A stretch of 64,000 bases of DNA from Cedecea colo (GTDB taxonomy: Bacteria; Pseudomonadota; Gammaproteobacteria; Enterobacterales; Enterobacteriaceae): assembly GCF_011808225.1 (NCBI RefSeq), contig NZ_SOYS01000007.1, positions 171,080-235,079 of the forward strand, written 5' to 3'. How positions within the stretch are numbered: position 1 is the first letter of the stretch; every line of letters starts with the position of its first letter. The position numbers and the translations under genes were made by a program. Positions 1 to 7,800 of this stretch are shown here, in pieces. The notes under the pieces were generated by a model. The model saw only the letters and a list, made by a program, of their open reading frames with translations. It did not search any database and had not been told where the DNA came from.

Positions 1-690
1 AATACGATGCAGCTTATTGAACGCGGCGTGCCGGTAGATTTGGTTTTTCAGTCCGTTGCCGGAACCGAGGCGGCGAACAGCGGATTTGGTATCAGTCTCG
101 CTATGCTGGAAGAGGCGCGTGAGGCGGCGCTGGGCCTTGGGCGCGGGACCATAGGCAATAACGTGATGTATTTTGAAACCGGCCAGGGAAGCTGTCTGTC
201 ATCAAATGCCCATCACGGCGTCGATCAGCAAACCTGTGAAGCCCGTGCCTATGCCGTAGCTCGCCAGTTCTCGCCGCTTCTGGTGAATACCGTGGTGGGC
301 TTCATCGGGCCGGAATACCTGTATGACGGGAAGCAAATTATTCGCGCCGGCCTGGAAGATCACTTCTGCGGCAAGCTTATGGGCCTGCCGCTGGGCTGCG
401 ATGTCTGTTACACCAACCATGCTGAAGCCGATCAGGACGATATGGATACCCTGCTAACTTTACTTGGCGCGGCCGGTCTGACCTTTATGATGGGCGTGCC
501 CGGCGCGGACGATATTATGCTTAACTATCAAAGCACTTCATTTCATGACGCCCTCTATATTCGCCGCCTGCTGGGGCTAAAACACGCGCCGGAATTTGGC
601 GAATGGCTCATCCGCATGCAGATTATCGATGGTGACGGGCATCTGCGTCTGACAGGAGCCAATCATCCTCTGCTGGCGGCATTACCGTAA
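1..690 (+). CDS. eutB: Ethanolamine ammonia-lyase large subunit, C-terminal part (5' end outside window)
   Basis: This is the C-terminal half of the cobalamin-dependent enzyme that splits ethanolamine into acetaldehyde and ammonia. The frame is open from base 1, so the gene starts upstream; about 229 of the usual ~453 residues are visible. Family-typical segments include MYFETGQGS, VVGFIGPEYLYDG, CYTNHAEADQ and the closing GLKHAPEFGEW. The stop lies 11 bases before eutC, with a GGAG ribosome site (691-694) in the gap, so the two are co-transcribed. No microcompartment shell gene follows, which suggests a short eut locus rather than the large eut operon. The upstream gene, often a permease in such loci, cannot be seen. 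Confidence 0.95.
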   Translation, partial: NTMQLIERGVPVDLVFQSVAGTEAANSGFGISLAMLEEAREAALGLGRGTIGNNVMYFETGQGSCLSSNAHHGVDQQTCEARAYAVARQFSPLLVNTVVGFIGPEYLYDGKQIIRAGLEDHFCGKLMGLPLGCDVCYTNHAEADQDDMDTLLTLLGAAGLTFMMGVPGADDIMLNYQSTSFHDALYIRRLLGLKHAPEFGEWLIRMQIIDGDGHLRLTGANHPLLAALP

Positions 691-701
691 GGAGCTTCCC
701 G

Positions 702-1478
702 ATGAGCCAACCCGATGCCTGGTCTGCGCTACGTGCGTTCACCGATGCGCGAATCGCCCTGGGACGCAGCGGTGCCAGCCTGCCTACTCAGGAAGTGCTG
801 AAACTCGGCCTGGCCCACGCCCAGGCGCGAGATGCTATCCATCAGCCTTTTGTCAGTGAGACGCTAAGCCAGCAATTACAGAAACTTGGGCTTGTAACCC
901 TGAGCGTCCACAGTGCGGCCCCGGATCGGGATACTTTTCTGCATCGTCCTGATTTAGGTCGGCAGCTCAGCGAGGAAAGCCGAATGCTTCTCGGCGCCCG
1001 TTCTGATAAACCAGCGGATTTGCTGCTGGTCATTGGCGATGGGCTCTCTTCATACGCCGTTCACCGGCAGGCTCCGGCGCTGGTGGCCGCCTTGCTGCCT
1101 TATCTCTCAACGCTCGGCCTTTCCCTTGCCCCCGTCGTGCTGGCGCACCAGTCGCGGGTCGCGTTGGGCGATGAGATTGGTGAGTGCTTACGCAGTAAGG
1201 CGGTAGCGATATTAATTGGCGAGCGCCCCGGCTTGTCCTCTCCCGACAGTCTTGGTGTTTATCTGACCTGGGGACCCACGCGCCAGCGGCCTGATTCGGA
1301 ACGCAATTGTATTTCCAATATCAGACCGCAAGGGCTTTCCTGCGAGGCGGCGGCCTTTAAGCTTGCCTGGCTGTTAGAACAGGCTTTCTTGCGGCGGCTT
1401 ACCGGCATACGGCTGAAGGATGAGAGTGATAATCCTGCCCTGCATGACAACGTGCGGCCAGCGGACAAGTTGCGTTAA
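702..1478 (+). CDS. eutC: Ethanolamine ammonia-lyase small subunit
   Basis: Light chain of ethanolamine ammonia-lyase, which packs against EutB and helps bind adenosylcobalamin. The 258-residue protein has the family segments LLLVIGDGLSSYAVHRQ, ILIGERPGLSSPDSLGVYLTW and CISNIRPQGLSCEAAA. It is somewhat shorter than the ~295-residue E. coli protein, mainly at the N-terminus, as is common for EutC outside the long eut operon. The ATG at 702 follows GGAGCTT with good spacing. Downstream is a 247-base gap before yhjX, so eutC is the last gene of its unit. Function is inferred from family membership and the pairing with eutB. Confidence 0.93.
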   Translation: MSQPDAWSALRAFTDARIALGRSGASLPTQEVLKLGLAHAQARDAIHQPFVSETLSQQLQKLGLVTLSVHSAAPDRDTFLHRPDLGRQLSEESRMLLGARSDKPADLLLVIGDGLSSYAVHRQAPALVAALLPYLSTLGLSLAPVVLAHQSRVALGDEIGECLRSKAVAILIGERPGLSSPDSLGVYLTWGPTRQRPDSERNCISNIRPQGLSCEAAAFKLAWLLEQAFLRRLTGIRLKDESDNPALHDNVRPADKLR

Positions 1479-1615
1479 CTAAACGCCCATTTTGTTAACC
1501 CCGTCACGGTATGATTTAACATTTTATATACAGGGCTGGCGGGGTATGCATCGATAGTGGTCACTTACATACGCCGTTCAGCATCGCCGTTTCAGGCCGT
1601 TCATTCCGGCTCAGA

Positions 1616-1646
1616 TGCATTTCATTCCGTCCTGCGCGCACTTCAT
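1616..1646 (+). promoter_or_regulatory. YpdB-type direct repeat upstream of yhjX
   Basis: TGCATTTCAT (1616-1625) and CGCACTTCAT (1637-1646) form a direct repeat separated by exactly 11 bases, 80 bases before the yhjX start. The response regulator YpdB of the pyruvate-sensing YpdA/YpdB system is known in E. coli to bind GGCATTTCAT-N11-GGCATTTCAT before yhjX. The spacing is identical and the half-sites match at 9 and 8 of 10 positions. Binding here is inferred from that match. Confidence 0.75.
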
Positions 1647-1725
1647 GCCTTTTTCTCCTGGAATAAAATGCGCTTCGTTATCTTAAGCGGCAGATAACTT
1701 CCCTCAGATTTGCAGGACATCTGCC

Positions 1726-2934
1726 ATGAACACCGCTCAGTACAACCGCACACGTTGGTTAACCCTTATCGGGACGATTATTACCCAGTTCGCCCTGGGT
1801 TCCGTTTATACCTGGAGCCTGTTTAACAGCGCGCTGTCCGAAAAACTCAACGAACCCCTCAGCCGGGTGGCGCTTTCCTTCGGTTTGTTAAGCCTCGGCC
1901 TTGCTATCTCTTCTTCCGTTGCCGGTAAATTGCAGGAGCGCTTTGGCGTGCGTAAAGTCACGATGGCGGCGGGCGTGCTGCTGGGCATCGGCTTCTTTCT
2001 GACCGCGCATTCCAGTAATCTGGTAATGCTGTGGCTGAGCGCAGGCGTGCTGGTTGGCCTTGCTGACGGCGCAGGCTACCTGCTGACGCTGTCTAACTGC
2101 GTAAAATGGTTTCCGGAGCGCAAAGGGCTGATTTCCGCTGTCGCCATCGGCTCTTATGGCCTGGGCAGCCTCGGCTTCAAATATATCGATACGCATCTGC
2201 TGGCGACCTACGGCCTGGAAAATACTTTTATGATCTGGGGCGCGCTGGCAATGGTGATAATTCTCTTCGGTGCCTCGCTGATGAAAGATGCGCCAATACA
2301 CGAAGCGCAAACCGTTAATGGCGTGACCGAGAAAGATTACACTCTGGCAGAATCCATGCGTAAACCGCAGTACTGGATGCTGGCGGTGATGTTCCTGACC
2401 GCCTGCATGAGCGGCCTGTATGTGATTGGCGTCGCGAAAGATATCGCGCAGGGCATGGTGCACTTAACCGCTGAATCTGCGGCGAACGCCGTTACGGTGA
2501 TTGCGATTGCTAACCTGAGCGGCCGTCTGGTGCTTGGCATTCTGTCCGACAAAATGGCTCGTATCCGTGTGATTACGCTTGGCCAGATTATTTCTCTGGT
2601 GGGGATGGCGGCCCTGCTGTTTGCTCCTTTAAACGAAGCGACATTCTTTGCGGCGATTGCCTGCGTGGCCTTTAATTTCGGCGGCACCATCACCGTTTAT
2701 CCATCTTTGGTCAGCGAATTCTTCGGCCTGAACAACCTGACTAAAAACTACGGCGTGATTTATCTGGGCTTCGGTATCGGCAGCATCTGTGGTTCGATTA
2801 TCGCCTCGCTGTTTGGCGGTTTTTATGTGACCTTCTGCGTGATCTTTGCCCTGCTGATTTTATCTCTGGCGCTTTCTACCACGATTCGTCAGCCAGCGCG
2901 TGAAGTTATGCAGCATGAACATGCCCATGCCTGA
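1726..2934 (+). CDS. yhjX: Pyruvate-responsive MFS transporter YhjX
   Basis: A 402-residue inner-membrane protein of the major facilitator superfamily, oxalate/formate antiporter-like group, with about twelve hydrophobic segments. The first helix (TLIGTIITQFALGSVYTWSL) and the block GLADGAGYLLTLSNCVKWFPERKG are characteristic of YhjX. In E. coli yhjX is the main target of the pyruvate-sensing YpdAB system; the transported compound is still debated. The gene lies beside eptB as in E. coli, and a YpdB-type repeat lies 80 bases upstream. The start at ATG 1726 gives the usual N-terminus. A GC-rich hairpin follows the stop. Confidence 0.92.
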   Translation: MNTAQYNRTRWLTLIGTIITQFALGSVYTWSLFNSALSEKLNEPLSRVALSFGLLSLGLAISSSVAGKLQERFGVRKVTMAAGVLLGIGFFLTAHSSNLVMLWLSAGVLVGLADGAGYLLTLSNCVKWFPERKGLISAVAIGSYGLGSLGFKYIDTHLLATYGLENTFMIWGALAMVIILFGASLMKDAPIHEAQTVNGVTEKDYTLAESMRKPQYWMLAVMFLTACMSGLYVIGVAKDIAQGMVHLTAESAANAVTVIAIANLSGRLVLGILSDKMARIRVITLGQIISLVGMAALLFAPLNEATFFAAIACVAFNFGGTITVYPSLVSEFFGLNNLTKNYGVIYLGFGIGSICGSIIASLFGGFYVTFCVIFALLILSLALSTTIRQPAREVMQHEHAHA

Positions 2935-2959
2935 TAGCGCGCCAATAGCTGCGTAAAAC

Positions 2960-2987
2960 ATGCCGCCGTAACCCCATACGGCGGCAT
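2960..2987. terminator. Hairpin after yhjX
   Basis: ATGCCGCCGTA and TACGGCGGCAT form a perfect 11-bp stem around a 6-base loop, 25 bases after the yhjX stop. No T-run follows, so it may protect the mRNA end or act with Rho rather than as a classic intrinsic terminator. Confidence 0.5.
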
Positions 2988-3120
2988 CATTAATTGTGCA
3001 TCCTGGCCGCACTATTTAAATAAACGGAAGGCGCATATTTTTGCGCGATACTTTTTTACCTCTGTGGCTGAGCCCATAGCCTGAGAATTCTCCTCATTCC
3101 TCTGCAACGCTTCCTTTCCC

Positions 3121-3148
3121 AGAACTCTCTCAACCTTTAACGGTCTGA
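3121..3148 (+). promoter_or_regulatory. Candidate sigma-E promoter of eptB
   Basis: AGAACTC (3121-3127) and GGTCTGA (3142-3148) are separated by 14 bases and resemble the extracytoplasmic stress sigma-E consensus (GGAACTT, spacer, GGTCtaA). E. coli eptB is known to be transcribed by sigma-E. The predicted start lies about 35 bases before the ATG. The call rests on this resemblance and on the known regulation of the orthologue. Confidence 0.4.
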
Positions 3149-3191
3149 TTAACGTTTTATACGTTTCCTTTTTTGCGCCAGGACGCCCTGA

Positions 3192-4874
3192 ATGAATTAT
3201 ATTAAATCGATGACCCAGCAGAAATTATGTCTTCTGTTAGCGGCATACATCGGCCTGTTCTTAAATATCTCGGTTTTTTACCACCGTTTTGATGGATTAG
3301 CGCACGACTTCAACGCATGGAAAGCGTTTGCCGCTGTGGTTGAAGTGTGTGCCACGGTATTAGTGACCTTCTTCTTGCTGCGCGTGCTTTCGCTGTTCGG
3401 GCGTTTAGCCTGGCGGATCCTCACCACATTTATCGTGTTGTGCTCCGTCGGTGCCAGCTATTACATGACTTTCCTCAACGTCGTTATCGGCTATGGCATT
3501 ATTGCCTCGGTGATGACCACGGATATCGATCTGTCGAAAGAGCTTGTCGGCTATCACTTTATTTTGTGGATGATACTGGTTAGCGCCATTCCGCTGCTGC
3601 TTATCTGGAGCAACACCTGCCGCTATACGCTGCTCAAACAGTTGCAAACCCGCGAGCATCGCGTGAAGAACGTAGCGATAATTCTGCTGGCTGGCCTGAT
3701 GGTTTGGGCGCCGCTGCGTTATCTTGATAAACAGCAAAAGCGTATCGAAAAACGCTCGACGGTAGATATGGCAAGCTACGGCGGCGTGGTAGCCAACTCC
3801 TATCTGCCATCGAACTGGATCTCAGCGCTCGGCCTCTTCGCCTGGGCACAGGCGGATGAATCCAGCGATAACAGTTCGTTGATAAACCCGTTGAAAAAAT
3901 TCACCTATGTGGCGCCAAAAAATATCGAAGATACTTATATGGTGTTTATCATCGGTGAAACGACGCGCTGGGATCACATGGGTATTCTGGGATATGACCG
4001 CGATACTACGCCGAAGCTGGCTCAGGAGAAAAACCTGGTCGCGTTCCGTGGTACGTCGTGCGATACCGCTACCAAGCTCTCTCTGCGCTGTATGTTTGTG
4101 CGTGAAGGTGGAGTGGAAGATAACCCGCAACGTACCTTAAAAGAGCAGAACGTCTTTGCTGTTCTAAAACAGCTGGGTTTCTCTTCAAACCTGTTCGCTA
4201 TGCAAAGTGAAGTGTGGTTCTACGGCAACACTATGGCGGATAACTTCTCCTACCGTGAGCAAATTGCCGCCGAGCCGCGTAACAGCGGTAAACCAGTGGA
4301 TGATATGCTGCTGGTAGAAGAGGTAAAACGCTTTGTTGGGCAAAATACGCAGGGCAAGCATCTGGTGATTCTGCATACCAAAGGCTCGCACTTCTCGTAC
4401 GTGCAGCGTTATCCGCGTAGCTTTGCAAAATGGACGCCGGAGTGCGTGAGCATTGATAAAGAGTGTAGCAAAGAGCAGCTGATCAACGCCTTTGATAACT
4501 CCGTTCTGTACACGGATACGGTTATTACGGATGTGATTAATCAGCTACGCGACAAGCGCGCGATTATCTTTTATGCCGCGGATCACGGTGAGTCAATCAG
4601 TGAGCACAAGCACCTGCACGGTACGCCACGTAATATGGCGCCGCCGGAGCAGTTCCGCGTGCCGCTGCTGGTCTGGGCGTCTGACAAATATCTTGCAGAC
4701 CCGGATCGCGCCCGTTCTTTCGAACATATGAAGGCGCAGGCGGCCATGAAAGTGCCGCATCGTCAGGTGGAACTGTATGACACCGTGCTGGGTTGTCTCG
4801 GCTACACCTCGCCAGACGGCGGGATTAACGAGAACAACGACTGGTGCCACGTGCAGCGGAAGGCTGCGCAGTAA
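3192..4874 (+). CDS. eptB: Kdo phosphoethanolamine transferase EptB
   Basis: Inner-membrane enzyme that transfers phosphoethanolamine to the outer Kdo sugar of lipopolysaccharide. The 560-residue protein has about five N-terminal membrane segments (residues ~10-170) and then a periplasmic sulfatase-like domain. Catalytic landmarks are IIGETTRWDHMG (metal-binding Glu), CDTATKLSLRCMF at ~290-302, which carries the likely threonine nucleophile, and AADHGES and HLHGTP near the C-terminus for zinc ligands. Position between yhjX and a proline tRNA matches E. coli. A sigma-E-like promoter lies upstream. Length and motifs look intact. Confidence 0.94.
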   Translation: MNYIKSMTQQKLCLLLAAYIGLFLNISVFYHRFDGLAHDFNAWKAFAAVVEVCATVLVTFFLLRVLSLFGRLAWRILTTFIVLCSVGASYYMTFLNVVIGYGIIASVMTTDIDLSKELVGYHFILWMILVSAIPLLLIWSNTCRYTLLKQLQTREHRVKNVAIILLAGLMVWAPLRYLDKQQKRIEKRSTVDMASYGGVVANSYLPSNWISALGLFAWAQADESSDNSSLINPLKKFTYVAPKNIEDTYMVFIIGETTRWDHMGILGYDRDTTPKLAQEKNLVAFRGTSCDTATKLSLRCMFVREGGVEDNPQRTLKEQNVFAVLKQLGFSSNLFAMQSEVWFYGNTMADNFSYREQIAAEPRNSGKPVDDMLLVEEVKRFVGQNTQGKHLVILHTKGSHFSYVQRYPRSFAKWTPECVSIDKECSKEQLINAFDNSVLYTDTVITDVINQLRDKRAIIFYAADHGESISEHKHLHGTPRNMAPPEQFRVPLLVWASDKYLADPDRARSFEHMKAQAAMKVPHRQVELYDTVLGCLGYTSPDGGINENNDWCHVQRKAAQ

Positions 4875-4933
4875 CATTTGCTCTACAAGCGCTTGCTTTT
4901 AAGCCAAACGATTTGGATTTTTAAGTTAAGGGA

Positions 4934-4962
4934 TTGACGGCTAAAACGGTGCGCAGTAAGAT
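4934..4962 (+). promoter_or_regulatory. Promoter of the tRNA-Pro gene
   Basis: TTGACG (4934-4939) and TAAGAT (4957-4962) are separated by 17 bases and lie just before the tRNA. A GC-rich stretch (GCGCTCCG) follows the -10 box, as is usual for stringently controlled stable-RNA promoters. Confidence 0.8.
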
Positions 4963-4974
4963 GCGCTCCGCATT

Positions 4975-5051
4975 CGGCGAGTAGCGCAGCTTGGTAGCGC
5001 AACTGGTTTGGGACCAGTGGGTCGGAGGTTCGAATCCTCTCTCGCCGACCA
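4975..5051 (+). tRNA. tRNA-Pro (anticodon TGG)
   Basis: A complete 77-base tRNA with encoded CCA end. The acceptor arm CGGCGAG pairs with CTCGCCG. The anticodon arm is ACTGG-TTTGGGA-CCAGT, so the anticodon is TGG (read as UGG), and the T arm carries GGTTCGAATCC. The sequence is of the E. coli proM type, whereas the tRNA at the same place in E. coli K-12 (between eptB and dppA) is proK with anticodon CGG. Two additional partial copies of its 3' end follow downstream. Confidence 0.97.
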
Positions 5052-5060
5052 CATTCAAGA

Positions 5061-5084
5061 AAACCTGCTTCGGCAGGTTTTTTT
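5061..5084 (+). terminator. Intrinsic terminator 1 after tRNA-Pro
   Basis: AAACCTGC-TTCG-GCAGGTTT is an 8-bp stem with a stable UUCG tetraloop followed by four more T. It sits 10 bases after the tRNA CCA end. Confidence 0.92.
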
Positions 5085-5210
5085 ACGTCTGTAGCTTAGA
5101 GAGGATGAGAAGCTCCGGGGCAGGGAGGTTTGAGCCGAGCGCAGCGAGACAACGTTGCTTATGCAACGGCCCGCAGGGGAATAATCCTCTCTCGCCGACC
5201 ACATTCAAGA

Positions 5211-5234
5211 AAACCTGCTTCGGCAGGTTTTTTT
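5211..5234 (+). terminator. Intrinsic terminator 2 (repeat unit 2)
   Basis: Identical copy of the UUCG-loop terminator in the second tandem unit. Confidence 0.85.
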
Positions 5235-5374
5235 ACGTCTGTAGCTTAGAGAGGATGAGAAGCTCCGGGGCAGGGAGGTTTGAGCCGAGCGCAGCGAGAC
5301 AACGTTGCTCATGCAACGGCCCGCAGGGCGTGTTTTGTAAAAAAGCCATCCTCTCTCGCCGACCACATTTAAGA

Positions 5375-5398
5375 AAACCTGCTTCGGCAGGTTTTTTT
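5375..5398 (+). terminator. Intrinsic terminator 3 (repeat unit 3)
   Basis: Third copy of the same AAACCTGC-TTCG-GCAGGTTT stem with T-run, in the shortened third unit. Confidence 0.85.
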
Positions 5399-5445
5399 AC
5401 GTCTGAAGCTTAGAGAGGATGAGAAGCTCCGGGGCAGGGTTTAAG

Positions 5446-5473
5446 AAACCCCGCTTTTTAGCGGGGTTTTTTG
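5446..5473 (+). terminator. Intrinsic terminator closing the tRNA-repeat locus
   Basis: AAACCCCGC-TTTTTA-GCGGGGTTT, a 9-bp stem followed by TTTT. It differs in sequence from the three repeated terminators and lies where the third unit diverges, so it is probably the original distal terminator of the locus. Confidence 0.88.
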
Positions 5474-5493
5474 CATCGGTAGTTTATGAAGCC

Positions 5494-5552
5494 GTAGGTT
5501 GGATAAGCGCAGCGCCATCCAACGATTATCAAGAACAACGGCGGATGGCGCT
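5494..5552. repeat. REP/BIME-like palindromic element
   Basis: GTAGGTTGGATAAGCGCAGC followed by GCCATCCAAC forms an imperfect palindrome, and an inverted partner, GCGGATGGCGCT, follows at 5541-5552. Similar GGATAAGCG/GCCATCC elements recur in the window near 24283, 43798 and 56143. Confidence 0.6.
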
Positions 5553-6175
5553 ACAAATTGGCATTTTGCATTTGTCATTAATGACGCAACGGCGCGCTGC
5601 TTATCACCGACAAAACATCCTTCCGTGCCGAAAATCCCCGCTTCATCGTCCAACGCGCGTTTTTATATGATTTTGTGACATATTCCATTGTATTTTGTTA
5701 TGAAAAATCGTGGTTTTTTGCACCATTGCTTATGTTTGCTTGTAGCACGATTCGCTGTAAGAGACGCAGATCACAAAATAAATCGTTCATATAATCATCA
5801 TTCGGCAAGAAATTTTTCAAAAAGCGCGCAGCCGATTACCGCTATCGGTTGCAAATTAGGCAGTTTAATATTCTGGTAACAAGCCCGTAGCATAATTTTC
5901 CCTGCTGGAAATAACCTCCGCGGCTTTTTTTTAACTTTGTTCGCTGTTTCTCACCCCGGTTGTAAATCCCCGACACCTGTATTGACGTTTTAACGATCTG
6001 TTGACAGATTGTAGGGCGTGAGGGGCAATTTATGGACAGTCCGCACTACCACACAGCTAGCCTGACGAAAGGAACCCCTGGCCTCACCAATGCCTGCGGG
6101 CATACCGGACAGACCGCACTCAAATAACAAAGGTCTAACGGATAAAAACAACACATCTCACATTGGAGCAGAAGA
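5553..6175 (+). promoter_or_regulatory. AT-rich upstream region and leader of dppA
   Basis: No convincing gene is seen in this stretch. TTGACG (5982-5987) and TTGACA (6001-6006) are possible -35 boxes, but neither has a good -10 at ideal distance. The leader just before the ATG holds a C/A-rich run, AAAACAACACATC (6146-6158), followed by GGAGCAG as the ribosome site (6164-6170). E. coli dppA is repressed by the small RNA GcvB, which binds such CA-rich leaders. The same control is likely here but is inferred. Confidence 0.5.
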
Positions 6176-7783
6176 ATGAGTATTTCCTTGAAGAAGTCAG
6201 GGATGCTGAAGTTTGGTCTGAGCCTGGTAGCTTTGACCGTTGCAGCCAGCGTTCAGGCTAAGACCCTGGTTTATTGTTCAGAAGGATCGCCTGAAGGTTT
6301 TAACCCTCAACTGTTCACTTCTGGTACGACTTACGACGCCAGCTCAGTGCCAATCTATAACCGTCTGGTCGAATTCAAAACCGGCACCACAGAAATCATT
6401 CCCGGCCTTGCTGAAAAGTGGGAAGTCAGCGAAGACGGTAAAACCTATACCTTCCATCTGCGTCAGGGCGTGAAGTGGCAGGACAGTAAAGATTTCAAAC
6501 CAACGCGTGATTTTAACGCCGACGACGTGGTGTTCTCTTTCGATCGTCAGAAAAACAAAGACAACCCGTACCACAAAGTTTCTGGCGGCAGCTATGAATA
6601 CTTCGAAGGCATGGGCCTGCCGGACCTGATAAGCGAAATCAAAAAAGTGGACGACAAAACCGTCCAGTTCGTGCTGACCCGTCCGGAAGCGCCATTCCTG
6701 GCTGATATGGCGATGGACTTCGCTTCCATCCTGTCCAAAGAATATGCGGACAACATGATGAAAGCCGGCACGCCGGAAAAAACTGACCTCAACCCAATCG
6801 GTACCGGTCCGTTCCAGCTGCTGCAATACCAGAAAGACTCACGCATTCTGTACAAAGCGTTCCCGGGCTTCTGGGGCACCAAGCCGCAGATCGACCGTCT
6901 GGTCTTCTCCATCACGCCTGACGCCTCCGTGCGTTACGCCAAGCTGCAAAAAAACGAGTGCCAGGTTATGCCGTACCCGAACCCGGCCGATATCGCTCGT
7001 ATGAAGCAGGACAAAAACATCAACCTGATGGAGCAGGCTGGCCTGAACGTGGGTTACCTTTCCTTCAATACCGAGAAGAAACCGTTTGATGACGTGAAAG
7101 TACGTCAGGCGCTGACTTATGCGGTGAATAAAGAAGCGATCATCAAAGCTGTTTATCAGGGCGCGGGCACTGCTGCTAAAAACCTGATTCCACCAACCAT
7201 GTGGAGCTACAACGATGACGTGAAGGATTACACCTACGATCCTGAGAAAGCGAAAGCGCTGCTGAAAGAAGCAGGCCAGGATAAAGGCTTCACCGTTGAC
7301 CTGTGGGCAATGCCGGTACAGCGTCCGTACAACCCGAACGCTCGCCGTATGGCTGAGATGATTCAGGCTGACTGGGCGAAAGTCGGCGTGACCGCCAAAA
7401 TCGTGACCTACGAGTGGGGCGAGTACCTCAAGCGCGCCAAGGCTGGCGAACACCAGGCCGTGATGATGGGCTGGACCGGGGACAATGGGGATCCGGATAA
7501 CTTCTTCGCCACGCTGTTTAGCTGTGATGCGGCAAAAGACGGCTCTAACTACTCTCGCTGGTGCTACAAGCCGTTTGAAGATCTGATCCAGCCTGCGCGT
7601 GCGGCAGAAGACCACAACAAACGTATCGAGCTGTACAAACAGGCTCAGGTAGTGATGCATGACCAGGCTCCGGCGCTGATCGTCGCTCACTCCACCGTAT
7701 ACGAGCCTGTACGTAAAGAAGTTAAAGGCTATGTGGTTGATCCATTAGGCAAACACCACTTCGAAAACGTGTCTGTCGAATAA
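6176..7783 (+). CDS. dppA: Periplasmic dipeptide-binding protein DppA
   Basis: Solute-binding protein of the dipeptide ABC transporter, which in enterics also serves heme uptake and peptide chemotaxis. It has 535 residues with a signal peptide (LKFGLSLVALTVAASVQA, cleavage after about residue 28) and then an SBP_bac_5 domain. Diagnostic blocks are LVYCSEGSPEGFNPQLFTSG, WEVSEDGKTYTFHLRQGVKW and GWTGDNGDPDNFFATLFSC. It is the first gene of dppABCDF. The 109-base gap to dppB holds a strong hairpin, which probably keeps DppA more abundant than the membrane parts. Confidence 0.97.
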   Translation: MSISLKKSGMLKFGLSLVALTVAASVQAKTLVYCSEGSPEGFNPQLFTSGTTYDASSVPIYNRLVEFKTGTTEIIPGLAEKWEVSEDGKTYTFHLRQGVKWQDSKDFKPTRDFNADDVVFSFDRQKNKDNPYHKVSGGSYEYFEGMGLPDLISEIKKVDDKTVQFVLTRPEAPFLADMAMDFASILSKEYADNMMKAGTPEKTDLNPIGTGPFQLLQYQKDSRILYKAFPGFWGTKPQIDRLVFSITPDASVRYAKLQKNECQVMPYPNPADIARMKQDKNINLMEQAGLNVGYLSFNTEKKPFDDVKVRQALTYAVNKEAIIKAVYQGAGTAAKNLIPPTMWSYNDDVKDYTYDPEKAKALLKEAGQDKGFTVDLWAMPVQRPYNPNARRMAEMIQADWAKVGVTAKIVTYEWGEYLKRAKAGEHQAVMMGWTGDNGDPDNFFATLFSCDAAKDGSNYSRWCYKPFEDLIQPARAAEDHNKRIELYKQAQVVMHDQAPALIVAHSTVYEPVRKEVKGYVVDPLGKHHFENVSVE

Positions 7784-7800
7784 TAAAAGCAAAGTGCTTT

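Larger units (their letters stand above)
5033..5440 (+). repeat. Three tandem units of tRNA 3' end plus terminator (rtT-like)
   Basis: The last 19 bases of the tRNA and the following ~130 bases are repeated. Unit 1 spans 5033-5182, unit 2 spans 5183-5346, and unit 3 is shortened (5347 to about 5440). Units 1 and 2 differ at one base (T/C in the GTTGCTTATGCAAC hairpin) over roughly 140 bases; unit 3 differs at two bases over about 95. Each unit holds the tRNA tail, a UUCG-loop terminator and AGAGAGGAT, a 9-base complement of the tRNA tail. The layout resembles the rtT repeats behind E. coli tyrT, which also begin with a tRNA 3' end. The sequence is open in one frame but is not expected to code. 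Confidence 0.85.

Noticed and set aside
4991..5413. Open frame of 140 codons over the tRNA and its repeats
   Set aside because: It starts inside the tRNA and is itself repetitive because the DNA is; it contains terminators and has no protein-like features.
5033..5440. CRISPR-like appearance of the tRNA-tail repeats
   Set aside because: Only three units, with nearly identical 'spacers' and intrinsic terminators inside; no cas genes nearby.
5688..5879. 63-codon frame upstream of dppA
   Set aside because: No ribosome site, AT-rich composition and no recognisable similarity; it lies in the dppA upstream region.
6839..7690. Long minus-strand frame opposite dppA
   Set aside because: Antisense shadow of a well-conserved gene; the translation has no domain and reflects codon bias of dppA.
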